Of a stretch of 64,000 nucleotides of DNA, positions 55,801 to 64,000 are shown piece after piece. Origin of the DNA: Molanna angustata (taxonomy: Eukaryota; Arthropoda; Insecta; Trichoptera; Molannidae); contig OY754975.1 in the NCBI GenBank assembly GCA_963576475.1, forward strand, positions 15,089,469 to 15,153,468, in the 5' to 3' direction. Position 1 is the stretch's first letter, and each line of letters starts with the position of its first letter. Under the pieces are notes generated by a model, which had not been told where the DNA came from, made no database searches, and saw nothing but the letters and a program-made list of their open reading frames with translations. Position numbers and translations under genes: made by a program.

Positions 55801-58731
55801 CCGTCCATCGTGTTGTAGCAGAGTCTCGTCATGTTCCGTGGCGTTCTCAACTGTTGCAGCTATCTCCGGCTGCTCTTTCACTTCTTGTACTCACTGCATT
55901 CCTCTCGGCCATGCTAATTAAGGTAATTATCACTCTCTTACTAGTCATCTGTAATTCCTGTTCTTTTTATTAGATTATCTTCATGCCGTGGCGGATTACT
56001 CAATAAGCGCAAGAGGGACGCATTTGGGGCCTTGGAATCATGGGAGCCTCAAAAATAACTTCTATGTACAGTTTTCAATTATGTCTCCAGTCTGGATCTG
56101 TGATACAATACATATCGCAAGTCTTCAGAATGAGGCAACTTCATTGGGTGCGTGTTAAAGTAATATTTGACATATTACTTGTTAGTAACCCGGGAAGCAA
56201 TACAAAAATAAATACAATAAAATAAACTATAGATTCTCTTTCTATAACTTTGTGACCTGGTTTCAAGCTTTCATTGTAATTTTTTCTGTATACATTTATA
56301 ATGGAATGTAATCAAAAGATTTAATACAATTAGAAAAAAATCATTGTGCACCTGCGGTTCTCCCAAGCGCTCGTGCGGCTGGGACCTCAGGAGTACACCA
56401 CTGTCCAAAAGATATCTTCCTGAATACTTGTCAGTGAAAGTATATTTTTGTAAAAAAATATAAATTGTTCTGTGAAGATTTTGATAATGTGAGACAGACA
56501 AAAATGCCCCTCAAATAGTTTGGTCACACTGAAAGAATGAATGAACTTCTGAAATGGCAGGTAAACAGAGAAGAATGAAATGAGATTTTGATAATGTGAG
56601 AGACAAAATGTCCCTCAAATAGTTTGGTTACACTGAAAGAATGAATGAACTTCTGAAATGGCAGGTAAACAGAGAATAATGAAATGAGATTTTGATAGTG
56701 TGAGAGACAAAATGTCCCCCAAATAGTTTGGTCACACTGAAAGAATGAATGAACTCCTGAAATGGCAGGTAAACAGAGAAGAATGAAACGAGATTTTGAT
56801 AATGTGAGACAGACAAAATGTCCCTCAAATAGTTTGGTCACACTGAAAGAGTGAATGAACTTCTGAAATGGCAGGTAAACAGAGAATAATGAAATGAGAT
56901 TTTGATAGTATGAGAGACAAAATGTCCCTCAAATAGTTTGGTCACACTGAAAGAATGAATGAACTTCTGAAATGGCAGGTAAACAGAGGAATGAAACGAG
57001 ATTTTGATAATGTGAGACAGTCAAAAATGTCCCTCAAATAGTTTGGTCACACTGAAAGAATGAATGAACTTCTGAAATGGCAGGTAAACAGAGAATAATG
57101 AAATGAGATTTTGATAGTATGAGAGACAAAATGTCCCTCAAATAGTTTGGTCACACTGAAAGAATGAATGAACTTCTGAAATGGCAGGTAAACAGAGGAA
57201 TGAAACGAGATTTTGATAATGTGAGACAGACAAAAATGTCCCTCAAATAGTTTGGTCACACTGAAAGAATGAATGAACTTCTGAAATGGCAGGTAAACAG
57301 AGAAGAATGAAACAAGATTTTGATAATGTGAGACAGACAAAAATGTCCCTCAAATAGTTTGCTATATGGTTTTTTATTGATTACCCTATTTCTATATAAA
57401 ATTCTCGCTTCTCTGGGCTGGAAAAAACAGTTTGAACAGTTGCGCAGGGTGCAAGGAGGTGTTTATTATTATTTTTTAAGAAACAAAGTGAGTTATTGCT
57501 TCACACTTTATAATATTATATCTTGCCTTAATGGTATGATTTGCTTTAGTACAATTTGCAAAATGCATCAAACAGTTGTAGGTCAGACATAAATGCTTTT
57601 AATTGCAATGTAATTGATTGATTACTTCCTTGATGTATAAAAGCGAGACTTGGACATGGTAGAAGTTGCATGAAAGCAGAATAAATTCATTTGAAATGAA
57701 ATTGCTAGAGAGAATTTGTAATTGGACAATATATTATGATAGAGTATGAAGTAAGAAATCAGCATACAAGGAAAGAATGTAAGATAAATGTCATTTATAG
57801 ACACGCTGAGTTGGTTTTGTCACATGGGAAGAATGAATGAATAATAAGAATGAAAAAGAGATCGAGGTTGTCCAAGATAAGGATGGCACGACCATGTGAA
57901 CGACATCCTGAAAGAGGGAAATTTAAGAAGTTATAATAGACGAGCATGTATGAGGCTATGGATAAATGTCAAGATAGAAAAGTGTTGCATTCGGTTTTCT
58001 CTGTCTACATGGTGTTATGATGGGATGTATGTATGTACATATTCCAATTTAAGTGTGAATATTTTTCAATTTATTTATTTATTTATAAAAATAAATGCCC
58101 TATAAATGACCTAAGGTGGTTCGGCCGCATAGAAAGAATGAGTGATGACCGTCTGACAAAAAAAGTGTACAAGGCTGATAAAAGAGGAATGAAAAGTAGA
58201 GGTCGTCCAATAAAAAGTTGGCACGATCACATAAATGGGATTTTGAAAGATGGTGATGTTAGAAGTAAGAATAATAGAAGAACGTGTATGAGACGATGTA
58301 TGGACGTGAATGAAGCGAGGAACGTGTGTCAAGAGAGAGGAGTCTGGCGTTCGGTTCTCTCTGCCTACCCCAAATAGGGAAATGGCGTGATGGTATGGTA
58401 TGGTGGTATTTTTCAATATTGCTTTGAATATTTTTAGGCTTATTGCATCAACATGGTATGGCGCTGCTACAAGTATCTGACAATGCGTCAACACGCCATC
58501 CGCACTCTGATGCCGTACACCGAGGCCCTCTGCTCCATCCCACCGGGAACCCCACCCAACCCCTCTTCCTCCCTCCCAGACTACGAAGAAGCCCTCAAGC
58601 AGGCCCCGCCGCCCTCCTACCAGGCGGCCATGCAGATAGACTCGGCCGCGGCTGTCACCCCCTTGCATACAGTCAATCACACAGCCACGGTCACCTCTGC
58701 GACTGTCTCCTCTCCTCAGCAGGCCGTCTAG
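49783..58731 (+). CDS. LAPTM4A: Lysosomal-associated transmembrane protein 4 (LAPTM4 family), 5 coding exons
   Basis: LAPTM4 proteins are four-pass membrane proteins of late endosomes and lysosomes that take part in transporter and receptor sorting. They bind NEDD4-type ubiquitin ligases through PY motifs. Exons 49783-49890, 51505-51694, 52511-52649, 55766-55922 and 58438-58731 join in frame to 888 nt, 295 residues (human LAPTM4A has 233). Visible marks: RCCFCLHVRTGAMLLGIWH at the N-terminus (family CCGCCHVRTG), membrane segments at about residues 25-48, 105-127, 130-156 and 175-206, LLPFFCLQLFDFAITT, AYCINMVWRCYKYLT after the last segment, and a cytosolic tail with LPDY (244-247) and PPSY (256-259). 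The first luminal loop is longer than usual and proline-rich. The assignment to A rather than B or 5 is not firm; insects usually have one gene of this group. Confidence 0.94.
49995..50200 (+). mobile_element. LINE C-terminal fragment
   Basis: The plus strand reads EWTGVWDVRHLFELARDREA, like the tail of the (GAA)n-type LINE at 17275-17640 (REWTGIRDVCKLF). It lies at the start of LAPTM4 intron 1. Confidence 0.55.
50222..50330 (-). repeat. SINE tail fragment
   Basis: AATAATAATAAACACCTTGC and GTGTTTCCAGCCCAGAGAAA belong to the (AAT)n-tailed SINE family. Confidence 0.7.
50670..51010 (+). mobile_element. LINE reverse transcriptase fragment (Jockey/CR1 type)
   Basis: The plus strand reads INYGIPQGSILGPILFLIYM and, after a frameshift, IISFADDTVLLFSNK and HFIKNWLNYNT. 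These are RT motifs B and C with a FADD catalytic box. It is truncated at both ends, inside LAPTM4 intron 1. Confidence 0.85.
51201..51480. repeat. Tandem repeat, 3 copies of a 91-93-bp unit
   Basis: The unit starts AATTGTGTCTTGGATGGGAA at 51201, 51294 and 51385. Copies 1 and 3 have ACATACATTCATCATTCAT; copy 2 has ACATGGGTTCATTCAT. The array ends about 25 bp before the acceptor of LAPTM4 exon 2. Confidence 0.9.
51505..51694 (+). CDS. LAPTM4A: LAPTM4 coding exon 2
   Basis: 190 nt; acceptor GATTCCCAG, donor TATC/GTAAGA. It encodes the end of membrane segment 1 (VIALGVLAMIL) and a long proline-rich luminal loop (EDPPAPLPTPLSN), about twice the length in vertebrate proteins. Confidence 0.92.
51788..52290 (+). 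mobile_element. HINE copy D, rearranged by an inverted duplication
   Basis: It opens TTCCAATTGTCGATTTGTTC. The segment 51915-52045 (AAAAGTTTTGTAGGC, GATCAAAAGTTATAAGGGA) is the reverse complement of 52050-52190 (GTCCCTCTTATAACTTTTGA, CAAAACTTTTATACTC). The 3' end with CTAG is missing. It lies in LAPTM4 intron 2. Confidence 0.75.
52511..52649 (+). CDS. LAPTM4A: LAPTM4 coding exon 3
   Basis: 139 nt; acceptor TTTCTCTCAG, donor ACTAC/GTAAGT. It encodes membrane segment 2 (LVTVCTLAITLMLIYGAA) and the start of segment 3 (LLPFFCLQLFDFA). Confidence 0.93.
52740..53285 (+). mobile_element. RTE-like LINE 3' end (family R, copy 3)
   Basis: The plus strand reads ALQWFGHVERMNNEYLTKKV, then NNRRACMTRCMDVNEAKHV and VWQSILPAYPK followed by a stop. 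The tail is GATGGTATGTTCGTATG. It is in LAPTM4 intron 3. Confidence 0.75.
53513..53553 (+). other. Possible cryptic or poison exon in LAPTM4 intron 3
   Basis: 41 nt with an acceptor (ACACATGATAG) and a perfect donor (CATG/GTAAGT). In the phase set by exon 3 it encodes LHLIPEIYKLLLH, loosely like the family's LTYLPRIKEYLDQL. Including it would put exon 4 out of frame and stop translation two codons later. Exon 3 joins exon 4 correctly without it, so it is not part of the main product. It may be chance. Confidence 0.25.
53640..54755 (+). other. LAPTM4 intron 3 stretch with nothing recognised
   Basis: AT-rich sequence; no family motif, RNA gene or inverted ends. Confidence 0.5.
54760..55010 (-). 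mobile_element. RTE-like LINE fragment (family R, copy 4)
   Basis: Marks on the minus strand: an ACATGTATGAGACGATACAT-like segment (family MRRCMDVNEA coding region) and AGGAGTCTGACATTCAGTTC (family GVWRSVLS region). It is decayed. Confidence 0.6.
55590..55750 (+). mobile_element. LINE 3' fragment next to LAPTM4 exon 4
   Basis: The plus strand reads, across frames, LEVDGCKKPKDE and SYIQQRRNGQRKKK, like the QKAQDR and YIQQW end of RTE-like elements. It ends GGAAGAAGAAGTAG, about 20 bp before the exon 4 acceptor. Confidence 0.55.
55766..55922 (+). CDS. LAPTM4A: LAPTM4 coding exon 4
   Basis: 157 nt; acceptor TTTCATTTCAG, donor AAG/GTAATT. The first base completes the codon AC+T from exon 3. It encodes LTATSYLCYLRSVHRVV and membrane segment 4 (LSLLVLTAFLSAMLIK). 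Confidence 0.92.
56060..56195 (+). repeat. SINE tail (family of 36950-37150)
   Basis: CAGTCTGGATCTGTGATACA, CATTGGGTGCGTGTTAAA and ATTTGACATATTACTTGTTA match the SINE at 36950-37150. The tRNA head is missing. Confidence 0.75.
56470..57360. repeat. Tandem array of a LINE-derived unit, about 8 copies
   Basis: The unit of about 100-115 bp runs from GAGATTTTGATAATGTGAGA through CTCAAATAGTTTGGTCACAC and GAATGAATGAACTTCTGAAA to GGCAGGTAAACAGAG. Read on the plus strand it gives MPLK-stop-FGHTERMNELLK, a mutated copy of the family R LINE segment LRWFGHVERMNE. So a piece of LINE coding sequence has been multiplied. It is in LAPTM4 intron 4. Confidence 0.85.
57385..57480 (+). repeat. SINE tail fragment
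   Basis: CGCTTCTCTGGGCTGG and GTTGCGCAGGGTGCAAGG followed by TTATTATTA belong to the (AAT)n-tailed SINE family. Confidence 0.7.
57620..58030 (+). mobile_element. RTE-like LINE fragment (family R, copy 5)
   Basis: The plus strand carries, across frames, the family C-terminus: YKSETWTW-like start, then HMGRMNE and RRACMRLW. It is broken by several frameshifts. Confidence 0.65.
58096..58408 (+). mobile_element. RTE-like LINE 3' end (family R, copy 6), open frame
   Basis: The plus-strand frame is open: NDLRWFGRIERMSDDRLTKK, then GRPIKSWHDHINGILKDG, RRTCMRRCMDVNEARNV, VWRSVLSAYPK and stop. The tail is GATGGTATGGTATGGTGG. It ends 29 bp before the acceptor of the last LAPTM4 exon. It is the best preserved copy of the family in the window. 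Confidence 0.85.
58438..58731 (+). CDS. LAPTM4A: LAPTM4 last coding exon with PY motifs
   Basis: 294 nt including TAG at 58729-58731; acceptor AATATTTTTAG. It starts AYCINMVWRCYKYL and encodes the cytosolic tail with LPDYEEAL and PPPSYQAAM, followed by a Thr/Ala-rich end. It is markedly more GC-rich than the surrounding intron. Confidence 0.94.
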   Translation, partial: AYCINMVWRCYKYLTMRQHAIRTLMPYTEALCSIPPGTPPNPSSSLPDYEEALKQAPPPSYQAAMQIDSAAAVTPLHTVNHTATVTSATVSSPQQAV

Positions 58732-59232
58732 GTTTGACCTCCATATAGTCCCCAAAATATACATGCGGTAAATTTATACCAGTCAGTGAAAATCAATATT
58801 TCATTTGTCAAAGTTATTTTTTCCTAGTATAGTACAATCTTGCTAATTCGGCACGTCCAGTTTTCCGTCACTATAAAAACGCTTAAAGCTGTATATTAAA
58901 AAAAAAACACTGATTTAATTTGTATTTTATTAATATACAATTATGTACTTATGTGTATAATATGTACAAAAAAACATTTATGAATTTTGACATATTTAAC
59001 CTACATTCCAGTAACTTGCATTTTCCGCTCATCTGGCTCTCTCGTGCCTTTACAGTGAAATCTTTATATTATCTAATGCACTTTCTAGTGTGGTTGCCCT
59101 GTAGGAAGGGCAATAAGTCCACATTGTGTCTTAAAGCAAAACATTCGATATTCCAATATTATTTGTCACTTCAATCTACTAGCCAAATCAATCTCTTTCA
59201 AAAGAATTTCTTCATAATAAGTAACAAGCTGA

Positions 59233-59238
59233 AATAAA
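59233..59238 (+). terminator. First candidate polyadenylation signal after LAPTM4
   Basis: AATAAA about 500 bp beyond the stop codon. Later AATAAA hexamers allow longer 3' UTRs, so which is used cannot be told from sequence. Confidence 0.3.
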
Positions 59239-61109
59239 GAAGGAAAATTTGCATCGACTGAAAAAGATCAAGCAGACTTTTGTTGTAATAAAAAAAAATT
59301 GTCATACCAATTTTGCTAAAGTATTTAATTAAATGCTTAGGCAAATGTGATTCAAGAATGTTTTAAAAAGTAGACAAAAAACAAACAACACCTCACTCTG
59401 GTTGGTTGGAAGAAATTTCCATTAGGCAAAGCCCGCCAGTGTACTAATTATATGTACAGAAATATTCAAATAAATAAATAACATTGGACATTTTTTGTCG
59501 TATTCTATATTTTTTGTTTAATGGCAATTCACCCTACAGAGAGTGCTTTTAGTATTCTATATTCATCACATTTTCAGGAAAACAACAAACATAGAGGATC
59601 CACTGTATTTGTGTACCTTCTAATATTATCCTCACACTTTTAAACATAGTCAATGTATTTACAAAACTCAAATTGATTTCTTATTCTTAAAACAAAATAA
59701 TTTATACTCAATAACGGTACAATTACAATAGATTTGTAAAAAAATAAATACAACATTATTATTATGTATGTTGAGGATTTGATTTGTATTTAAAATAATG
59801 ATGGCTTAAATTTGATTTTTCTATGTTCACAGACTGGTAAAAAATGTATTTAAATTCATGTTGATAAATAATTTTTGAAAATTGCCAATATGAATTTGTA
59901 AGAAAAAATATTTATTCACACAGTTTTTTATTTAATTCTTTTTTACATTTGTTTTGTGCTAGGCCAATGGTTTTTCCAGGTGCTCATTGTGTATAAAATA
60001 AAAATTATGAAACAATACTTAAATAAATAAAATATTATTATTAATTTCCGGTTAATGTAAAATATATGAAACAGGATTAGTACAAATGAATAAAAAAAAA
60101 TACAAAGTTTTAACACATTGTACTAATGTATTTATTTTTCAAATTGTCATATTTCAATTTGTTTATAATATTGTGAATATATCAATAAAAAAATAACTGT
60201 ATTGTTTTCAGACTGTTAAATGTCAACGAATCTATTTATTTAAAAAGCTGACCAATAAATACCGATTGTTAAAAATTTACGTCAACCAAAACATATGCAT
60301 TGAATACAACGGATCTCTAAAATGCATTCTGTTTTCATCTTTTCAATTCATTAGATTGATTCATCTAAACTCATACTGAAAAGTGTTCATGTTCTTTCAT
60401 TTGTCAATACTTTTAATGTATTGATGAGTATCGGTACTTAATGGGGATTTTACACTTTTGTCGACATTAAAAATACATTAGCAATAATCCATAGATTAAC
60501 ACATTTTATAATGGTTGTTTTATTTTGTTTTTTAATTTATTGTCGTTGCATATAAAAAACTAGTCATTTGGTTCCAATAAAAATACACTGAGTGTAAATA
60601 CATATTATCAAAGTATTTTATTTTATCCTAAATATTCAAGGTTTCTTATTAAAACCAAAAAACTTACGTAACTTATGTTTTACAATTTTCTCCTAATATT
60701 GCTTTTATCACATAACTCATTTTTAATATGTAACGACGTTATATTAACAAAAACTTAACTCACTCAATGATATCATCTTTGTTGATGAAATATGTACATT
60801 CTTATTGAAACAATAAATTATTGTTATTATAAAAATTATATACATAATTTGTAAAGTGAAGTTGGTATTATTTGTTGAATTAAATATAATTATTATTAAA
60901 TTGGCAATTCATCTATTAGAGTAGATGTGTCTTAAAACATTCCTCCTAATTGTCAAAATTATCTAAGACACCATATTGTGGCATAAGATTTGACACTGCG
61001 CAAAATTCTTATAATATTACATTTAAATATGGCTTCTTTTGAAAATTATATATAAACATGTCAGCTCACGTGGCTTTGTGTTTTTATATTTTTTCCAATA
61101 AGATTAAAA

Positions 61110-61315
61110 TAGTTTTCGGGTGTCCTGTAAAAGCCAGGTAATCGAAAACACAACAAGTGAAATAACATCTCTCAAAGTTCAGCAGTGAGGTTCACCACCC
61201 ATTCTAAATGTTGGCCTTTTAGGCATGTGTCGTACTTCCTTTTTCTAAGGTTACGCACACCTGTCACTGGTTACCCCCTTATTGTGGGATATGCCACGAT
61301 GGTATGAATGAATGA
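61110..61315 (+). repeat. Dispersed repeat, compact copy
   Basis: GGTTCACCACCCATTCTAA, GCATGTGTCGTACTTCC and CACACCTGTCACTGGTTACC match, in reverse, blocks of 19590-19935. The end is a short GAATGAATGAAT run. Confidence 0.65.
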
Positions 61316-64000
61316 ATATTTTTTTAAATATAATATAACAATTTTCAAAAGTTTTTTTGTTTTTGATATTGACTTACGCTGTGTAAAGACCTTATGCGAT
61401 GATATTTATAATTTATTACAAATTTTAGTAAATATATATGATATGATATGGCCTAAGTATAAATGCAATGATATTAAATTGTAATAGTCAAATGAAGGTA
61501 TATTTAAATTATAATTATAACACATTTGAACAGGTAAGAAAATCATTCAGGAATTATTTGACAGATAATATTGCTTTGTATATTATGAGATGAGCTAAGA
61601 TATTTCAAATTTGAAAGAGAAAAGAATTCGAGGACGGCTAGTGTTGTAATAATTTAAAAATATTTAATTGAATCACATTTTGGGGACTAAATATTTTTCT
61701 TTATGTAAACATTATCTGAATAATCAAATATATGTGTACAAGATATATTAAATTATTTTCTTAAAAAAATATATTTAGCGTAATTATTATATGTGATTTA
61801 AAAAAAAAATAGGTTAACGTATATGTGATGTCTAGTAGATGTAGATTTTATTTTAAAAATTATATATTTAATCACCTTAATGTAACAATAATATTATCCT
61901 GTAACTTTGTGTACATAATTTTTGTGTACTATCTTTATTTTTTTTTTTTGGAAAATATGATGCCAAAAATATATATGTATTTCGATAATTTATTTTTGAT
62001 GTAATTAAATTTTTAACATTAGTAAGTACACTGTAAAGTACGCACAATTTATTTAATTTTTTATTTTGTTTATACATATATAACACAATTTTATTACAAA
62101 AATAAAAATTTAAGTTAAAGTAAAAAAAAAAAAACAGAATGACACTGTTGGTGTAAAGTCTTCTAGAAAAGTATATAAATCCTTCATCTTGTAATGCTGA
62201 GTAAAATCGCTAATAAATATGGCTCAAAATGGAAACAAATATTTTAACCGAAATGTTTGGCGAGTTGGTTATCAAAATAATTCAGAAGATTTGTATAATT
62301 TTTATTTTTGTAAAAAAAAATTAACCAAGCATGTGGCAGTTTCTAATGCTAAATATATTTTATACTTGACACTAAAATATTAGTCATTCGCATATCTACG
62401 TAATTTCTATACATTCCTTTAAAAACAACGATTGATATTGTCTTTTAAGTAACGGTACTAGTAGTTAACATGTCAAACTTTTGTTTTATATTCTTATTAT
62501 TAAATTTTTATCTTGTGTGTCTCTACTACTTGTTCAGTGTTCACTACTGGTGCCTTTATCTTATATGTGATTTTAGTTTTTTGTTATTTTCTGGGGCTTA
62601 GGATCACAAAACTAAATAACAAAAATCTGTGTTTTGATGTAACTGTTTTTTTTTTGCAATTTAAACAATAAAATCATGGAAAATACTTGAATTTTTAATT
62701 ATTGATCCTTCGCAACCATTTTAATGATGCTATATTGTGGATAATAACAAAATTAAAATTTTATAAGTGGTATTTGATTCATTAAATTCAGACAATACTT
62801 TACAGACCAAATTTTTGTCAATCAAAAAAAAAATTGGCTCAAGTCATTAGAATAAATTAAAAAACATAGTACATATAAATTGTTTAATTATGATTTGATA
62901 AGTTGCAGTTTTCTTTTTACTAATTAGCTTGAAATACATGGTATATTACTTCTATTTATGTATTTCTAATACTAACCTCAATAATCCCTAATGAATATTT
63001 AAATTATTTACACTTGGTCATAAACTGGATAATTGTTTTTGGAATCTCACCGTTTATTATGATAAAAGCAATATCTATACAGATTTACTTTAATTTTAAA
63101 TTATGTTTTACTTTAATTTTAAATTTGGGGTGTATGATTGATGCAATAAAAACCGACTCTAAATTGGAGTAGTTGACATGTTATAGATACAAATATTCTA
63201 GTTGGGATTATTAAATTCAAAATGAAATTTTATTATCAAAGTTGTGCATGTTAAAACATAATTAAATCAATATACACATTCATACACCGAAGATGAGATA
63301 TCTCATTAGCATATTGAAATTGATGTGCAGTTTCACATAACAGGACAATTTATAATAAACAGTTTTTTTTCCAAATATTATCTAATCTTGGTATGTTTGT
63401 AGAATTTTTAGTTCCATCAGTTATATTTTATGAAAAAAATTGTTTAATTATCTACATTTTATGTACAGGCATATTTTTTTGTCCTTTTGTGCAATATAAA
63501 ATTATAAATGTGTAAAAATATATTTATCTTAAAGTGTTATTATTATTAATCCATCCACAAATTAGTATGTGAATCTTTTTGAAAGAAATGTGAAAAATTT
63601 TCGCATTGGCTGTCTAACTATAAATATTAAAGGTGTGTAGATTTTCAATAAATAATACCTACATGTGTGTAATTTTATAACAGTGTCTGTTATTAAGTGT
63701 TTGTCAATTTGGTAAATTTCATTCAATAAAGATGGAACCTAAACATGTTTTTTTATTGAACCTTCTTCTGTCCCCAAATATAATTTCTCACTATTATTTG
63801 AATTAGATGGATTGAACATAATTTAGTTAATGCAAGTATGCAAGGTTGATTGGAGTTATGTATGTAAGGGTTACGAAAATGTTGGTCTTCTTCCACCCAT
63901 TCGCAATACTCACTCGTTTTACTCAGTCACAGCACCCAATCATTATTCCTTTTTTTTGGTAATCTTCTTTTTTCCATGGTGTTGAGTGGAACGTATTTGT

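Larger units (their letters stand above)
58732..63790 (+). other. LAPTM4 3' flank: long 3' UTR or intergenic, repeat-poor
   Basis: 5 kb of AT-rich sequence with no coding signal. Apart from the repeat at 61110-61315 and a SINE-like scrap near 59400-59470, I see no mobile elements, unlike the rest of the window. AATAAA occurs at 59233-59238 and several later places, the last clear one near 63726. Confidence 0.5.

Noticed and set aside
56524..57340. Minus-strand reading frames repeating FEGHFVCL and SLFTCHFRSSFILSV
   Set aside because: They are antisense translations of the LINE-derived tandem array.
58111..58764. 217-codon minus-strand reading frame over the last LAPTM4 exon
   Set aside because: It is antisense to LAPTM4 and to the adjacent LINE tail; glycine/arginine-rich composition comes from the GC-rich exon.

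Overview
This is a 64 kb window of AT-rich, intron-rich animal nuclear DNA, most likely from a moth or butterfly. That reading rests on the repeats: 1.0-1.2 kb Helentron/HINE elements that end in CTAG, a degenerate mariner of a type common in Lepidoptera, many 5'-truncated RTE-like LINE tails, tRNA-derived SINEs with (AAT)n tails, and PIF/Harbinger, piggyBac and hAT-type MITEs. No sequence search was run, so the order is an inference.

There are two host genes, placed head to head. On the minus strand, 20 exons between 23661 and 1173 encode an exportin-6 (XPO6), the RanGTP-dependent receptor that carries actin-profilin out of the nucleus. Every exon has AG/GT borders and matching phase, giving 1048 residues; only the start exon is uncertain, with a candidate at 39870-40001. 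On the plus strand, five coding exons between 49783 and 58731 encode a 295-residue LAPTM4-family lysosomal/endosomal four-pass protein with LPxY and PPxY motifs in its tail. No other host gene could be named.

Layout. 1-1131: broken mariner lying 41 bp beyond the XPO6 stop. 1173-23661: XPO6, with introns full of MITEs, LINE tails, SINEs and a HINE. 23.9-25.3 kb: hAT-like MITE and a LINE tail. 25.6-30.5 kb: four long (TA)n tracts that hold a Penelope-like element (RT plus GIY-YIG endonuclease), its 181-bp perfect palindrome, and a 1.47 kb hAT-like element. 30.7-31.6 kb: GC/CpG-rich block, a possible exon or promoter. 32.5-38.3 kb: LINE pieces on both strands, nested MITEs and a foldback element. 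38.6-49.5 kb: dispersed and tandem repeats, a complex of inverted repeats with a 1.07 kb Harbinger-type MITE, two HINEs and a perfect 69-bp minisatellite. 49.8-58.7 kb: LAPTM4. 58.7-64 kb: AT-rich and almost free of repeats, either a long 3' UTR or intergenic.

The two host genes share no obvious pathway (nuclear export versus lysosomal membrane sorting). I found no new defence or biosynthetic system. The most unusual items are the Penelope element with its hammerhead-like palindrome, a tandem array built from a LINE coding segment, and insertions whose empty sites can be seen in the window.
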